Shown piece after piece: positions 47,146 to 56,643 of a stretch of DNA of 64,000 nucleotides. Under the pieces are notes generated by a model that saw only the letters and a list, made by a program, of their open reading frames with translations, made no database searches and was not told where the DNA came from. Location: assembly GCA_018673925.1 (NCBI GenBank), contig JABHBL010000022.1:1-64000 (forward strand), in the 5' to 3' direction. The first letter of the stretch is position 1. Each line of letters opens with the position of its first letter. The stretch comes from Fidelibacterota bacterium. Lineage in GTDB: Bacteria > Fidelibacterota > UBA8477 > JABMPR01. A program made the position numbers and the translations under genes.

Positions 47146-50100
47146 ATGAGTTCAGTGCTGGTAAATCTTCGTAGAACCATCATAAACGTTTTTATCCTAG
47201 TCTTAATCACCACCAATCTGTACGCAGGAACCACTGGAAAAATATCCGGTCGAGTCACTGATGCAGAAACCGGTGAAGGTCTACCTGGGGTGAATGTTAT
47301 CATCCAAAATACTGGCATGGGAGCCTCGACCGATGGAGAAGGTATCTATTTTATCATTAATGTGCCGGTTGGTGTATTTTCAGTTCGTGCCGGGATGATT
47401 GGATATACCACCCAAATAATGACTGATGTTTCTGTTCGCGGTGATTTAACCACTGAAATAAATTTTGACATGACAGTCCAGGTCCTGGAATCAGACCAGG
47501 AAGTTATTGTGGTAGCTGAACGTCCCATGGTTCAAAAAGATTTAACCTCAGGTCGATCGATTGTGAGTGCAGCTGAAATTTCTGAAATGCCAGTAGAGTC
47601 CCTTGCAGGAGTTATCGGTACAAAGGCAGGTATCGTAAGCGATGCTGGAGGATCAATTCATATTAGAGGTGGACGCTCTAGTGAAGTAACCTATATGATT
47701 GATGGCGTCCCGATGACCAATCTCTCTTCAGGTGGTTTGGGAGTAGGACTTGAAACTAGCGCTGTTCAGGAACTTCAGATTTTGAGTGGAACTTTTAATG
47801 CTGAATATGGTCAAGCCATGTCAGGGATCATCAATATTGTTACCAAAGAAGGTGGCGAAAAATATTCTGGTAATCTCAGCGCCTATATGGGTGATTATTA
47901 CACTGAAGATACGCGTTTCTTTGAATATGCCGATGAATTCGATTTCTCCAATATTAAAAATGTTACCATGAGCTTGTCAGGACCTGTACCGGGGTTTGGG
48001 AAGAGCCTGAACTTTTTTGCCAGTGGCCGTTACTATGATTACGGTGGTCTTTATCGTGGGGTTAGGGAACATTCTCCCAATGATGTAAACTATCTTACGT
48101 CTAAGGCTGTTGAAGAATTGCGTGATTCTCCCTGGGGTCGCGCCGGTCTTTTAAATTTTGCAGAACCCTTTATGGATCTGAATGATGATGGGCAACTGGA
48201 ACCTGGTAGTGAATCCTATTTCGATTTTGATGGTAATGGTTCGTTTAGCTCCGGTGAGCCCTTCCGCGATGTTGATGGCGATGGTCGCTATGATCACAAT
48301 ATTGATTTCAACGGAAATGGTTATATAGATCCTGAGGATTGGGAATTTGTGGACATCAATGGTAATGGTATCCTTGATGGCGACCCCTTTGTGGATGCAA
48401 ATCACAATGGTGTCCTGGATGGTGAACCCTATATCGATTTCAATGGGAATCAGATGTGGGATAGTGGAGCAAGCGGTGATGGGGATGTCGTCCGTTTAAA
48501 CACTTCCTCGCGGATAAATGGCATGCTCAAATTAACCTGGCGGCTCAATCCCAAAATGAAGCTCAATACGAGTATTATTCATAATTCTGCCGAATCTCAA
48601 AGCTATAGTCGCAGCTACAAGTATAATCCTGATGGGAGACCCACAAATCAGTCGACTTCGACTTCAATTATCATGGATCTTAGACATTCACTCAATGAAA
48701 GAATGTTCTATAACATTAAGGGATCTTTCTATCAGACCACAGCAAAAACTTCTTTCCTTGATGTTAATCCTGAGGAGTTGAGTGAAGAAAAATCTCTGAT
48801 CTTTAGCGATGTTGCTCAATGGGGTGATCTCCTCACAGAAGCAGCAGCCGACCCTGCCACTGGAATCGGAATGGGAAGCTATTATGGTTCAGTAAGTGAT
48901 TCCCTACTCATACTAAAAAGCGATATGACGATTTCTTTTTATGACAGCCTTTCTGTTGGCGGCGTTATGATGTACGCCGAAAACTTTTTTGGTCAGAATA
49001 CCTGGTCATTTGGAATTACCAACACCTGGGAAGAAACGAATGGACCCTCCTGGGTTGGAGCATTCACATCTCCAGAATTATCAGGGTGGGTTAAACAGAT
49101 TAGGTTTGATTTAGTACTCAACGACCTTAAAAAGGCGTACTTCCTACCCAATGAGATTTCTGAGCAACCAGTGAATGAGTACCTGGCTGGTGGTCATAGT
49201 CATAGCTACTCCGAACGAATTAACCGCACCTACCTCATGAGTGGAGATCTGACCTGGCAAATGACCAATACTCATCAATTTAAAGCAGGGATTGGATTCA
49301 AGAGCCATGAGATGGCATATAAAGCATATACGGTCTTTGTTCAGAAAAATCTGGATTGGATCCCCACCATCAAGGATACTGAATCCAGTTTTGCTAATGA
49401 TTCCTATGACAATTGGTTGACGGATGCTGTTTCCAAACTCTCCCTGAATACCAGAAATCCTCGTGAGGCATACATGTACCTCCAGGATAAGATTGAACTA
49501 ACGGATATGATCGTGAACATTGGGCTCCGTTATGACTATTTCGATCCGAATTATTTTGTGCCCAGCGACTATCGAGATCCAGAGAATCCAAAATATTGGC
49601 TTTACACTTTGGAGAGTTCGGAAACTGCTTCAGTTGATACATTCTTCCAGTTTGCTGGAGAAGTAACCGACTATGACTCAATTATATCAATACTTGATGC
49701 CAATGGCGAACCATGGAGAGATTACAACGATTTCTATGAGGATACGGAACCCGTTCACCAATTCTCACCGAGGGTTGGTGTGGCATATCCCATCACGGAT
49801 AAGGGTATCATTCACTTCAGTTATGGCCATTTCTTCCAGATCCCCACATTCAGTTATCTCTATGCCAATCCTGAGATGGAAATCAGTACAGCCAGTTATG
49901 AATCCATCCTGGGTAATGCCAATCTGAAGCCACAGAAGACCGTGACCTATGAGATCGGTCTCCAGCAGGAGCTAACTTCTGATCTTGGTATTGAGATCAT
50001 TGCTTTCTATAAGGATTTCTCAGGACTACTGAGTTCAGACCAATATGAGAAGTATAATACAGTAAATTATATTGTCTACTCGAACCGCGATTACGGTGAC

Positions 50101-50697
50101 AGTAGGGGAATCACATTTTCCCTGAATAAACGCCGCACAGGTCTTCTCTCCGCATCGGCTGACTACACATACCTGGTAGCGCAGGGAAATGCTTCCAATC
50201 CGCTATCACTATTTTATGCCAATCAAAGCGACCCACCTGCAGAAGTGGTCAAGCAGGTGCTCCCGCTGGACTGGGATCAGAGACATACGATCAATGTAAA
50301 TATCTCCCTGGCTCAGCCACGTAAATGGGGTATTTCAATACTCACCAAGTATGGATCTGGATTGCCTTACACACCAAGCTACCAGGGCAGCTCGCTTGAT
50401 GCACCAAACTCTGATAGAAAACCGGATTATTTCAATGTTGATGTGAACATGCACAAAGATGTAGAGTTCGGCGGATTGCATTGGACCGTTTTTGCCAAGA
50501 TATACAACGCTCTGAATATCCAGAATGAAAGATCAGTCTTCTCAGATACGGGTAGAGCAACTTACTCATTGATCCCAACTTACACACCCGACAATGGAAA
50601 CATATACGGTAGGCACTCACTCGCAGACTGGTTGACACGACCCAGTTACTTCAGTAGTCCTCGTCAGTTCCGCATCGGTATCTCAACAAGTTTCTAG
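47146..50697 (+). CDS. TonB-dependent receptor 3 with tandem EF-hand-like repeats
   Basis: 1183-residue outer-membrane receptor. The signal peptide (ending TTNLYA) is followed by a carboxypeptidase-regulatory-like domain (GTTGKISGRVTDAETGEGLP). The plug has IRGGRSSEVTYMIDGVPM and EYGQAMSGIINIVTKEG. At residues 343-446, in an early barrel region, there are seven tandem Asp-rich loops: DLNDDGQLEPG, DFDGNGSFSSGE, DVDGDGRYDH, DFNGNGYIDPED, DINGNGILDGD, DANHNGVLDGE and DFNGNQMWDSG. They resemble EF-hand/dockerin calcium loops and are probably an extracellular loop. The barrel ends in SPRQFRIGISTSF. The closest relative in the window is receptor 4. Secreted partner B1 follows after 13 bp. Cargo unknown. 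Confidence 0.93.
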   Translation: MSSVLVNLRRTIINVFILVLITTNLYAGTTGKISGRVTDAETGEGLPGVNVIIQNTGMGASTDGEGIYFIINVPVGVFSVRAGMIGYTTQIMTDVSVRGDLTTEINFDMTVQVLESDQEVIVVAERPMVQKDLTSGRSIVSAAEISEMPVESLAGVIGTKAGIVSDAGGSIHIRGGRSSEVTYMIDGVPMTNLSSGGLGVGLETSAVQELQILSGTFNAEYGQAMSGIINIVTKEGGEKYSGNLSAYMGDYYTEDTRFFEYADEFDFSNIKNVTMSLSGPVPGFGKSLNFFASGRYYDYGGLYRGVREHSPNDVNYLTSKAVEELRDSPWGRAGLLNFAEPFMDLNDDGQLEPGSESYFDFDGNGSFSSGEPFRDVDGDGRYDHNIDFNGNGYIDPEDWEFVDINGNGILDGDPFVDANHNGVLDGEPYIDFNGNQMWDSGASGDGDVVRLNTSSRINGMLKLTWRLNPKMKLNTSIIHNSAESQSYSRSYKYNPDGRPTNQSTSTSIIMDLRHSLNERMFYNIKGSFYQTTAKTSFLDVNPEELSEEKSLIFSDVAQWGDLLTEAAADPATGIGMGSYYGSVSDSLLILKSDMTISFYDSLSVGGVMMYAENFFGQNTWSFGITNTWEETNGPSWVGAFTSPELSGWVKQIRFDLVLNDLKKAYFLPNEISEQPVNEYLAGGHSHSYSERINRTYLMSGDLTWQMTNTHQFKAGIGFKSHEMAYKAYTVFVQKNLDWIPTIKDTESSFANDSYDNWLTDAVSKLSLNTRNPREAYMYLQDKIELTDMIVNIGLRYDYFDPNYFVPSDYRDPENPKYWLYTLESSETASVDTFFQFAGEVTDYDSIISILDANGEPWRDYNDFYEDTEPVHQFSPRVGVAYPITDKGIIHFSYGHFFQIPTFSYLYANPEMEISTASYESILGNANLKPQKTVTYEIGLQQELTSDLGIEIIAFYKDFSGLLSSDQYEKYNTVNYIVYSNRDYGDSRGITFSLNKRRTGLLSASADYTYLVAQGNASNPLSLFYANQSDPPAEVVKQVLPLDWDQRHTINVNISLAQPRKWGISILTKYGSGLPYTPSYQGSSLDAPNSDRKPDYFNVDVNMHKDVEFGGLHWTVFAKIYNALNIQNERSVFSDTGRATYSLIPTYTPDNGNIYGRHSLADWLTRPSYFSSPRQFRIGISTSF

Positions 50698-50710
50698 GAA
50701 GGTGCTGAAT

Positions 50711-53700
50711 ATGAAGAAGAATATGATCCTACTGCTTGTTTTTACCCTGATGTTCAGTGTAGTGAACGCAGATAGTTTTGATAAATACCCAGTCCCCGAG
50801 AGCAAAAATGATCGGGCTGGCTGGCTGAAATATTACAACCAGATCGATAAACGGAACCATATGGCCAAGGCCTCAGCGTTGAGTGATCGTAAAGCAGGTA
50901 CACATAATGGAAACCGTGTGCGTACATTGTTTTATAACTATGGTTCCATTGGACGCCCCAATACTGAGCCTTCAATGGAATGGCCCATTGGCTCTGGTAG
51001 AGGTTATGCCTTTGAGTTTGGTGTCATCGCTGGTGCCAAAATCACCACACACGGTGGTGAGCAGGATATTATTGTGAGTGATGGTCTCACCGTCGCCGGT
51101 GTAACCTATGACAATAGTGGCTTTGATAACAATCCCGGAGATTGGCAACCGAAACCGGGTTACCACGATCCCTTCCAGGCTTCCATCGCGATGAGTACTT
51201 CAATTGATGAGAATCGAGATGGCAAACCTGATTCGTGGCCAAATAGCTGGTTTGATCCAGCTTTTAATAATTATATGTGGCCAGGGGAATATGGTCAGGG
51301 TATAACAACTGCAGATCAAGAATCTTACTACGTCATGGATGACTTTTATATCAAGAGCCACAACACCTACTGGCCCCAACAGGGCTGGTCAGACTCCTTG
51401 AGAGCTGATGAATTCTATCCAAGTTTCCCTGTGGACACAGTCCGTGGTGGCTTGGGTCTTGAGGTCCAGGCACGTGGATACCAGTGGATTGCCACCCGCG
51501 CCCAGAATGTGATTTTCTTTGTTTATGAGTTAGAGAACGTTGGTGAGGATACTCTGGACAATATGTACTTCGGAATGTATGGTGACCCTCATATTGGAGG
51601 TGCATCAGATTACGCCGATGATGATGCCTATTTTGATACCTTTCTTGATATTGTTTACGGATGGGATGACAATGCCAAAGGAGATCTAGCAACATTTGGT
51701 GCTACGATACCTGGATTCTTTGCCTACAAATTCCTTGAATCACCAGGTGAACCTCGTGATGGCATTGATAATGATGATGATGGAATGATAGATGAATCCA
51801 TGCAGGATGGTATTGATAATGATGGTGATTGGCGTCCGTACTCAGATTGGAACCTAAGTAGTGAATGGGACCCGGGTGAACCCGTCAACGATGATTTAGG
51901 TACTGATGGTGTGGGTCCCGATGATCCTCAATATGTTGGACCAGATATCGATGGATCTGAGGCCAATGGCTTTCCCGATGATGGTGAACCCAACTACGAT
52001 GAGAAGGATCTGGATGAGGCTGACCAGATCGGTTTGACTGGTTTTATTGTAGAGCAATATTCTAACTCTACTGAGACTGAAGATTACTACTACTCAAGTC
52101 GTCTGACCGCACCCATCGATACTGACGCGTTCAAGCAGAAAGCTGATAATATCTTTATGTACAGTTCTGGTCCCATCAAGATGGGTCCTGGAGATGTACG
52201 TCGATTCTCAATCGCCATGCTCTATGGATACAATATCAATGCAGCCACAGGTGACACCCTTTGGAAGAATGAACATAACGTACGTGATCTCTATGCAACT
52301 GCTGATATTATGCAGGAGATCTACGATGCAGGCTATCGCTTTGTTAAACCACCGAGTAAACCTCGTGTGACAGCCATTCCAGGTGATGGAAAAGTAACGC
52401 TGTACTGGGATGACGGTGCTGAGAAGTCAAGGGATCCGTTATATGGAAAGGATTTCGAAGGTTACGCCATCTACAGAGCCACAGATTTTGGTTTCAATGA
52501 ATCCTTGAATATTACGGATACCTATGGGAGCCCATATCTCTGGAATCCAATAGCAAAATTTGATTTGGTTAACGGGCTATCTGGCCCCCACGAAGTGGAA
52601 CAGATTAAACATTCTGGATTGCATTATGATATGGGTGCCAATACGGGTTTGGTTCACAGTTATGTGGATGACAACCTGATTAATGGCCAACGCTATTTCT
52701 ATGCGGTTTGCGCCTACGATTCAGGCTCTGCTATTGATACCATTCCGCCTACAGAGACTTCCAAAACTATCCAAGAGGATTTTGCCGGAAATGTATCCCT
52801 TGATGTAAACACAGCTGTTGTGACACCACAAGCGCCATCAATTGGGTATCTTCCTCCACAAATCACTGCAGTGGCTAATACCGATGAATCCCCTGGTACA
52901 GGTTCGATCAATTTCAAGATCATTGATCCTACCCTGGTCCCTGATGACCGGACCCTGGAAGTCAGGTTTATAGATTCAGGTATGGATGAGATTGACAATG
53001 ATGAAGACTGGCAAAGTTACGCAGATTTAGACATGATCCGTGACAATGGAATCTATGTAGACATGGTCATTCCACCGAGTGATGACAGTATTACCTATTC
53101 CAGTTCTTTGACTGAAAGAGTAACGGTTGAGGGTGTAGTAGGAAACGTATTTGAACATAACGGATTTGATTGGCAAATTAAGGCCTGGTTAGAAGGACCA
53201 AGCCTTAAAACTGATACCGTAATTATTTATCCAGATGCTTTCGAACTTGCACCAACCCTTGATGTTTGGGACCCGAGCATCGATGGCAGTGTGAATGATG
53301 ATGTCGGTTCCGATGGCTGTTCAGATGAATATGAGCTGGGTGGTGGGAATTGTTCAGATGTAATTGTAGCAGCACTGGGCGACGATCCTAACGATGATAA
53401 CTGGGATCCAGTTTCAAATCCAGATGGCACGGAAGCCAATGGCAAGCCCGATTCAGGTGAACCAGACGTCGATCAAAGAGATTTTCGGGAACTTGTCCGG
53501 AGCACTCAGTCCTTCTCCATCTTTGATGTAACAGATCCGGCTAGTGAGATACCTCTGGTTGAAACCCAAACTGGGATACATGGCGAAGACTATAATCAGA
53601 TTAGTAATGGCTTAAAAGTCTTTGTAGAGAATGATACCCTGCAACTGGACTATAGTAGGCTAGGTTGGTCATCTGGAGACTGTATCTGGACACCCAATGC

Positions 53701-55465
53701 CCGTGTATATGATGGTGGAACCAAGGGTATAGCTATGCCTCTGGATTATCGCCTCGAATTCTTCGATACAGTTGTCGATACCTCGCTAAGGCTGGGAACC
53801 TGGACGAGGACTCAAACCCCCATGGTCTATATGATCACTGATGTGCAGTCAGGTCAGCGCCGAAATGTGATCGTCACGAGTCCGCTGGATTCGACGGTTC
53901 AAGCAACCAGTAGGATCACACCCTTCCACTACACCAATGAGGATCAAACTGGGGATGTAATGTCTATTGATCTTCTACCCACCTGGGAGTTCACCTTCGA
54001 TTCACCCCTGGGACAGGTCGAATCCATCTATCCTCTTGAAAACGGGGCGATTGTTGGTACCTCAAGTGACGGTTTAGCCATCTATAATTCTGAGACGGGA
54101 GGATGGAAATTCTGGGACCTTACCAACTCGGGAGGTGGATTACTGTCCAACCTTGGTCTCAAGGATATTGTATATCATGAGGGACATTACTGGATCGCCA
54201 CAAATCGTGGACCATCACTATTCAATGGTAAGTCCTGGGCTACTAACCATTTCCTATCAACTATGTTCGATGAGTGGGAAGATGATAAGAATGCCACACT
54301 GGAGAATCCAGACGATACCAAAGATTATGAAGCCTGTGTTGGCATTGATATCGATAGTGAAGGGGCTGTATGGCTTGGAACCAAGACCCATGGACTATTA
54401 AGGGTGAATACAAGAGGGACCTATCTTACAGGATATGATGATATTGTTGATCATTTCCCAGGTCCTGACACGACACTCTCAAGTTATCTGGACAAGATAT
54501 CAGATACAGGTACGAACGATATCTTGGTCGATGGAAACATGGTGTGGATGGCAACGAATAAGGGAGTTATCTCTTACAACTATGTTGATTCTGTATGGAC
54601 TCACTATCCCAAGGATAATGTGAATGGTCTTTTGAATGACGACATCTACGCAATTGATAAATTACCTGAATCTCAGGGTGGAAATCTTGTTTTTGGTACT
54701 GCTAAGGGTGTGGCCTTCATGGTGGGTGACCACTTTGTTGTCTATGCGAAATCCGATAGCACGATTCCCAACAACAAGGTCTATAGTCTATTCAATCGTG
54801 GAACAGATGAATACTATCTAGGTACAGGTGGAGGGTATGCAGTCATGGACCTTTCGAATGCATCTGGTGATTTTACATCTGGAATAACGTTTGAAATCTT
54901 TGATGCCAGTTGGGGTGATGAAACGATTTATAGTGATAAAAACATCAAAGCCATCAATTTTTCTGGTGAGATAGGATATTTCGGTACAGAATCCGGGCTG
55001 GAACAAAGACTTTCTGCAAATGAGTGGAACACCTTCGGTCCACAACCTGGAGATGTTCTGAATATCTACACCCGCAAGGAGTTCAGCAGCTTGGATGTTA
55101 AGGTGTTTGAAACCAGCGCAGCCAAGGAAGATGCTGAAAAAGTGGCGAGCGATCTTGATGCAGTTTCTGTAGTGCCGAATCCCTATGTTGCAGCTGCTAT
55201 CTGGGAACAGAAACCATATCTCCAATCCGGTCGCGGTGAGAGAAAAATTTATTTCATCAATCTGCCCATGGACTGTACGATAAGGATTTACACCATGGCA
55301 GGTGAATTGGTTCGGAAATTGGAACACCATGAGTCTGTGTACAACGGTGCTCAATCTTGGGACCTGCTGAATCTGGACAACCTGGAGGTTGCCTATGGTG
55401 TTTACATCTATCATGTTGAAACCGATAACGCAGAAACCATCGGCAAATTTGCCGTGATTAAATAA
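50711..55465 (+). CDS. Giant secreted TonB-receptor partner B1 (Fn3-like, sensor-propeller, sorting domain)
   Basis: 1584 residues from the ATG at 50711 (AGGAAGG about 8 nt upstream; a GTG at 50702 is less likely). After the signal peptide (ending SVVNA), an N-terminal domain carries HNGNRVRTLFYNYGSIG and MEWPIGSGRGYAFEFG. Beta-rich blocks follow (NVIFFVYELENVG; YFGMYGDPHIGG), then an Asp-rich stretch (DGIDNDDDGMIDES near 350). An Fn3-like domain is near 550, and a Cys/Asp module (DGCSDEY, DPNDDNW) at 863-923. A Reg_prop-type propeller spans about 1080-1450, with VWLGTKTHGLLRV and VWMATNKGVISYN. The C-terminal domain begins VVPNPYV and ends GKFAVIK. Parts resemble A-type partners. It is likely a surface partner of receptor 3; the ligand is unknown. 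Confidence 0.82.
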   Translation: MKKNMILLLVFTLMFSVVNADSFDKYPVPESKNDRAGWLKYYNQIDKRNHMAKASALSDRKAGTHNGNRVRTLFYNYGSIGRPNTEPSMEWPIGSGRGYAFEFGVIAGAKITTHGGEQDIIVSDGLTVAGVTYDNSGFDNNPGDWQPKPGYHDPFQASIAMSTSIDENRDGKPDSWPNSWFDPAFNNYMWPGEYGQGITTADQESYYVMDDFYIKSHNTYWPQQGWSDSLRADEFYPSFPVDTVRGGLGLEVQARGYQWIATRAQNVIFFVYELENVGEDTLDNMYFGMYGDPHIGGASDYADDDAYFDTFLDIVYGWDDNAKGDLATFGATIPGFFAYKFLESPGEPRDGIDNDDDGMIDESMQDGIDNDGDWRPYSDWNLSSEWDPGEPVNDDLGTDGVGPDDPQYVGPDIDGSEANGFPDDGEPNYDEKDLDEADQIGLTGFIVEQYSNSTETEDYYYSSRLTAPIDTDAFKQKADNIFMYSSGPIKMGPGDVRRFSIAMLYGYNINAATGDTLWKNEHNVRDLYATADIMQEIYDAGYRFVKPPSKPRVTAIPGDGKVTLYWDDGAEKSRDPLYGKDFEGYAIYRATDFGFNESLNITDTYGSPYLWNPIAKFDLVNGLSGPHEVEQIKHSGLHYDMGANTGLVHSYVDDNLINGQRYFYAVCAYDSGSAIDTIPPTETSKTIQEDFAGNVSLDVNTAVVTPQAPSIGYLPPQITAVANTDESPGTGSINFKIIDPTLVPDDRTLEVRFIDSGMDEIDNDEDWQSYADLDMIRDNGIYVDMVIPPSDDSITYSSSLTERVTVEGVVGNVFEHNGFDWQIKAWLEGPSLKTDTVIIYPDAFELAPTLDVWDPSIDGSVNDDVGSDGCSDEYELGGGNCSDVIVAALGDDPNDDNWDPVSNPDGTEANGKPDSGEPDVDQRDFRELVRSTQSFSIFDVTDPASEIPLVETQTGIHGEDYNQISNGLKVFVENDTLQLDYSRLGWSSGDCIWTPNARVYDGGTKGIAMPLDYRLEFFDTVVDTSLRLGTWTRTQTPMVYMITDVQSGQRRNVIVTSPLDSTVQATSRITPFHYTNEDQTGDVMSIDLLPTWEFTFDSPLGQVESIYPLENGAIVGTSSDGLAIYNSETGGWKFWDLTNSGGGLLSNLGLKDIVYHEGHYWIATNRGPSLFNGKSWATNHFLSTMFDEWEDDKNATLENPDDTKDYEACVGIDIDSEGAVWLGTKTHGLLRVNTRGTYLTGYDDIVDHFPGPDTTLSSYLDKISDTGTNDILVDGNMVWMATNKGVISYNYVDSVWTHYPKDNVNGLLNDDIYAIDKLPESQGGNLVFGTAKGVAFMVGDHFVVYAKSDSTIPNNKVYSLFNRGTDEYYLGTGGGYAVMDLSNASGDFTSGITFEIFDASWGDETIYSDKNIKAINFSGEIGYFGTESGLEQRLSANEWNTFGPQPGDVLNIYTRKEFSSLDVKVFETSAAKEDAEKVASDLDAVSVVPNPYVAAAIWEQKPYLQSGRGERKIYFINLPMDCTIRIYTMAGELVRKLEHHESVYNGAQSWDLLNLDNLEVAYGVYIYHVETDNAETIGKFAVIK
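53297..53480 (+). other. Shared Asp/Cys module, copy in partner B1
   Basis: About 60 residues with the pattern DDVGSDGCSDEYE, a second Cys, GDDPNDDNW, NPDGTEANGKPDSGEP and DQRD. It corresponds segment by segment to 57694-57855 in receptor 4 and 62724-62922 in partner B2. A Cys-less relative (DGVGP, GPDIDGSEANG, DDGEPN) occurs earlier in B1 at about 51890-52020. Confidence 0.75.
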
Positions 55466-55476
55466 GGAGATAGACC

Positions 55477-56517
55477 ATGCATAAAAAAATGATCATGCTC
55501 CTTGTAATCGCAGTTTCAATGAGCTTTGGACAGTACAAAGGTGGTACAACCGCAGCGCAGTTCCTGAAAATTGGAATTGGTAGCCGTGCAACCGGTATGG
55601 GTGAGGCCTATGTCGCCATGAGTCGGGATGCTTCCGGTCTCTATTGGAATCCGGCTGGTATTGCTCAGACTGGTGGTGGCGAAATCATGTTCCAGAGGAA
55701 TAACTGGATTGCCGATGTTGCCATCAATTATATGGGTGTGATATTCCCACTCTATGGTATTGGAACCGTTGGTGTCAGTATCACATCTTTAACCATGGAC
55801 GATATGCCGGTTACGACTGAGCTAGAACCGAATGGGACCGGTGAGGAATTTACAGCCAGCGATTTAGCCTTGCAAGTGACCCTTGCAAAATTGCTGACAG
55901 ACAGGTTCTCAATCGGATTTAATGGGAAATATATTCAACAAACTATCTGGCATAGCCGGGCAAGTGCCATGGCCATTGATGTGGGAACCTTGTTTAGAAC
56001 CCAGTTCAATGATATGCGTCTCGGTATGAGCATCTCCAATTATGGATCAAGTATGCAGATGTCTGGCCGAGATATTCTTGAACGCTATGACCCGGCACCA
56101 GGTCTTGAGGGTAACAATGATGCGCTTCCAGTAGACTATGCTCTAGACGATTGGGATTTACCCCTCATCTTTCGGGTTGGGGTAGCGATGGACGTTATTG
56201 AGATGGGTGTAACAAAGCTAACTGTGGCTGTAGATGCTATTCATCCAAATGACAATTATGAATCCATCAACATAGGCACAGAATTAAACATATTGGATAA
56301 GTACTTTCTCAGAGGCGGATGGAAATCACCCTTTGTAGAGACCAACACCAGCCTGGCAGCTTCCGAGCTGGAAACTCGCGAAGAAGGATTCACTTTTGGT
56401 GCGGGATTTGATCTACCATTATTTGGATCGGCCTCAGGGTTACGATTTGACTATGCCTATGCTGATTTCGGTCGATTGAACAATGTGCAAAGATTCAATA
56501 TGAGTCTGTATTTTTAA
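55477..56517 (+). CDS. PorV/PorQ-family outer-membrane protein 2
   Basis: 346 residues, paralogous to the barrel at 30131. A signal peptide (ending SMSFGQ) is followed by the family start: TTAAQFLKIGIGSRATGMGE, then AYVAMSRDASGLYWNPAGIA. It is rich in alternating hydrophobic strands and ends with GRLNNVQRFNMSLYF. PorV-type proteins carry sorting-domain substrates in the T9SS; association with partner B1 (11 bp upstream, good AAGGAG site) suggests a dedicated function for the B-type cassette. A terminator-like hairpin follows. Confidence 0.9.
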   Translation: MHKKMIMLLVIAVSMSFGQYKGGTTAAQFLKIGIGSRATGMGEAYVAMSRDASGLYWNPAGIAQTGGGEIMFQRNNWIADVAINYMGVIFPLYGIGTVGVSITSLTMDDMPVTTELEPNGTGEEFTASDLALQVTLAKLLTDRFSIGFNGKYIQQTIWHSRASAMAIDVGTLFRTQFNDMRLGMSISNYGSSMQMSGRDILERYDPAPGLEGNNDALPVDYALDDWDLPLIFRVGVAMDVIEMGVTKLTVAVDAIHPNDNYESINIGTELNILDKYFLRGGWKSPFVETNTSLAASELETREEGFTFGAGFDLPLFGSASGLRFDYAYADFGRLNNVQRFNMSLYF

Positions 56518-56556
56518 TGCATCCAGGATTACCTCAATATAGGTAAGAAGTACTCT

Positions 56557-56605
56557 AGGCACCTTTCCGATCTTCCAAGATTTCGAAGAGGTGCCTCTAT
56601 TTTTA
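56557..56605 (+). terminator. Terminator after PorV-like protein 2
   Basis: Arms AGGCACCT (56557-56564) and AGGTGCCT (56589-56596), with partial inner pairing, followed by CTATTTTTAT. It separates the receptor 3 unit from receptor 4, which therefore probably has its own promoter or is reached by read-through. Confidence 0.7.
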
Positions 56606-56643
56606 TATAGGCTGTTAACAGAAACAATTAAAGCGAGACTGGT

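Noticed and set aside
54818..55414. Minus-strand 198-codon frame inside partner B1
   Set aside because: Antisense shadow of a well-supported large gene; no ribosome site and no recognisable domain.
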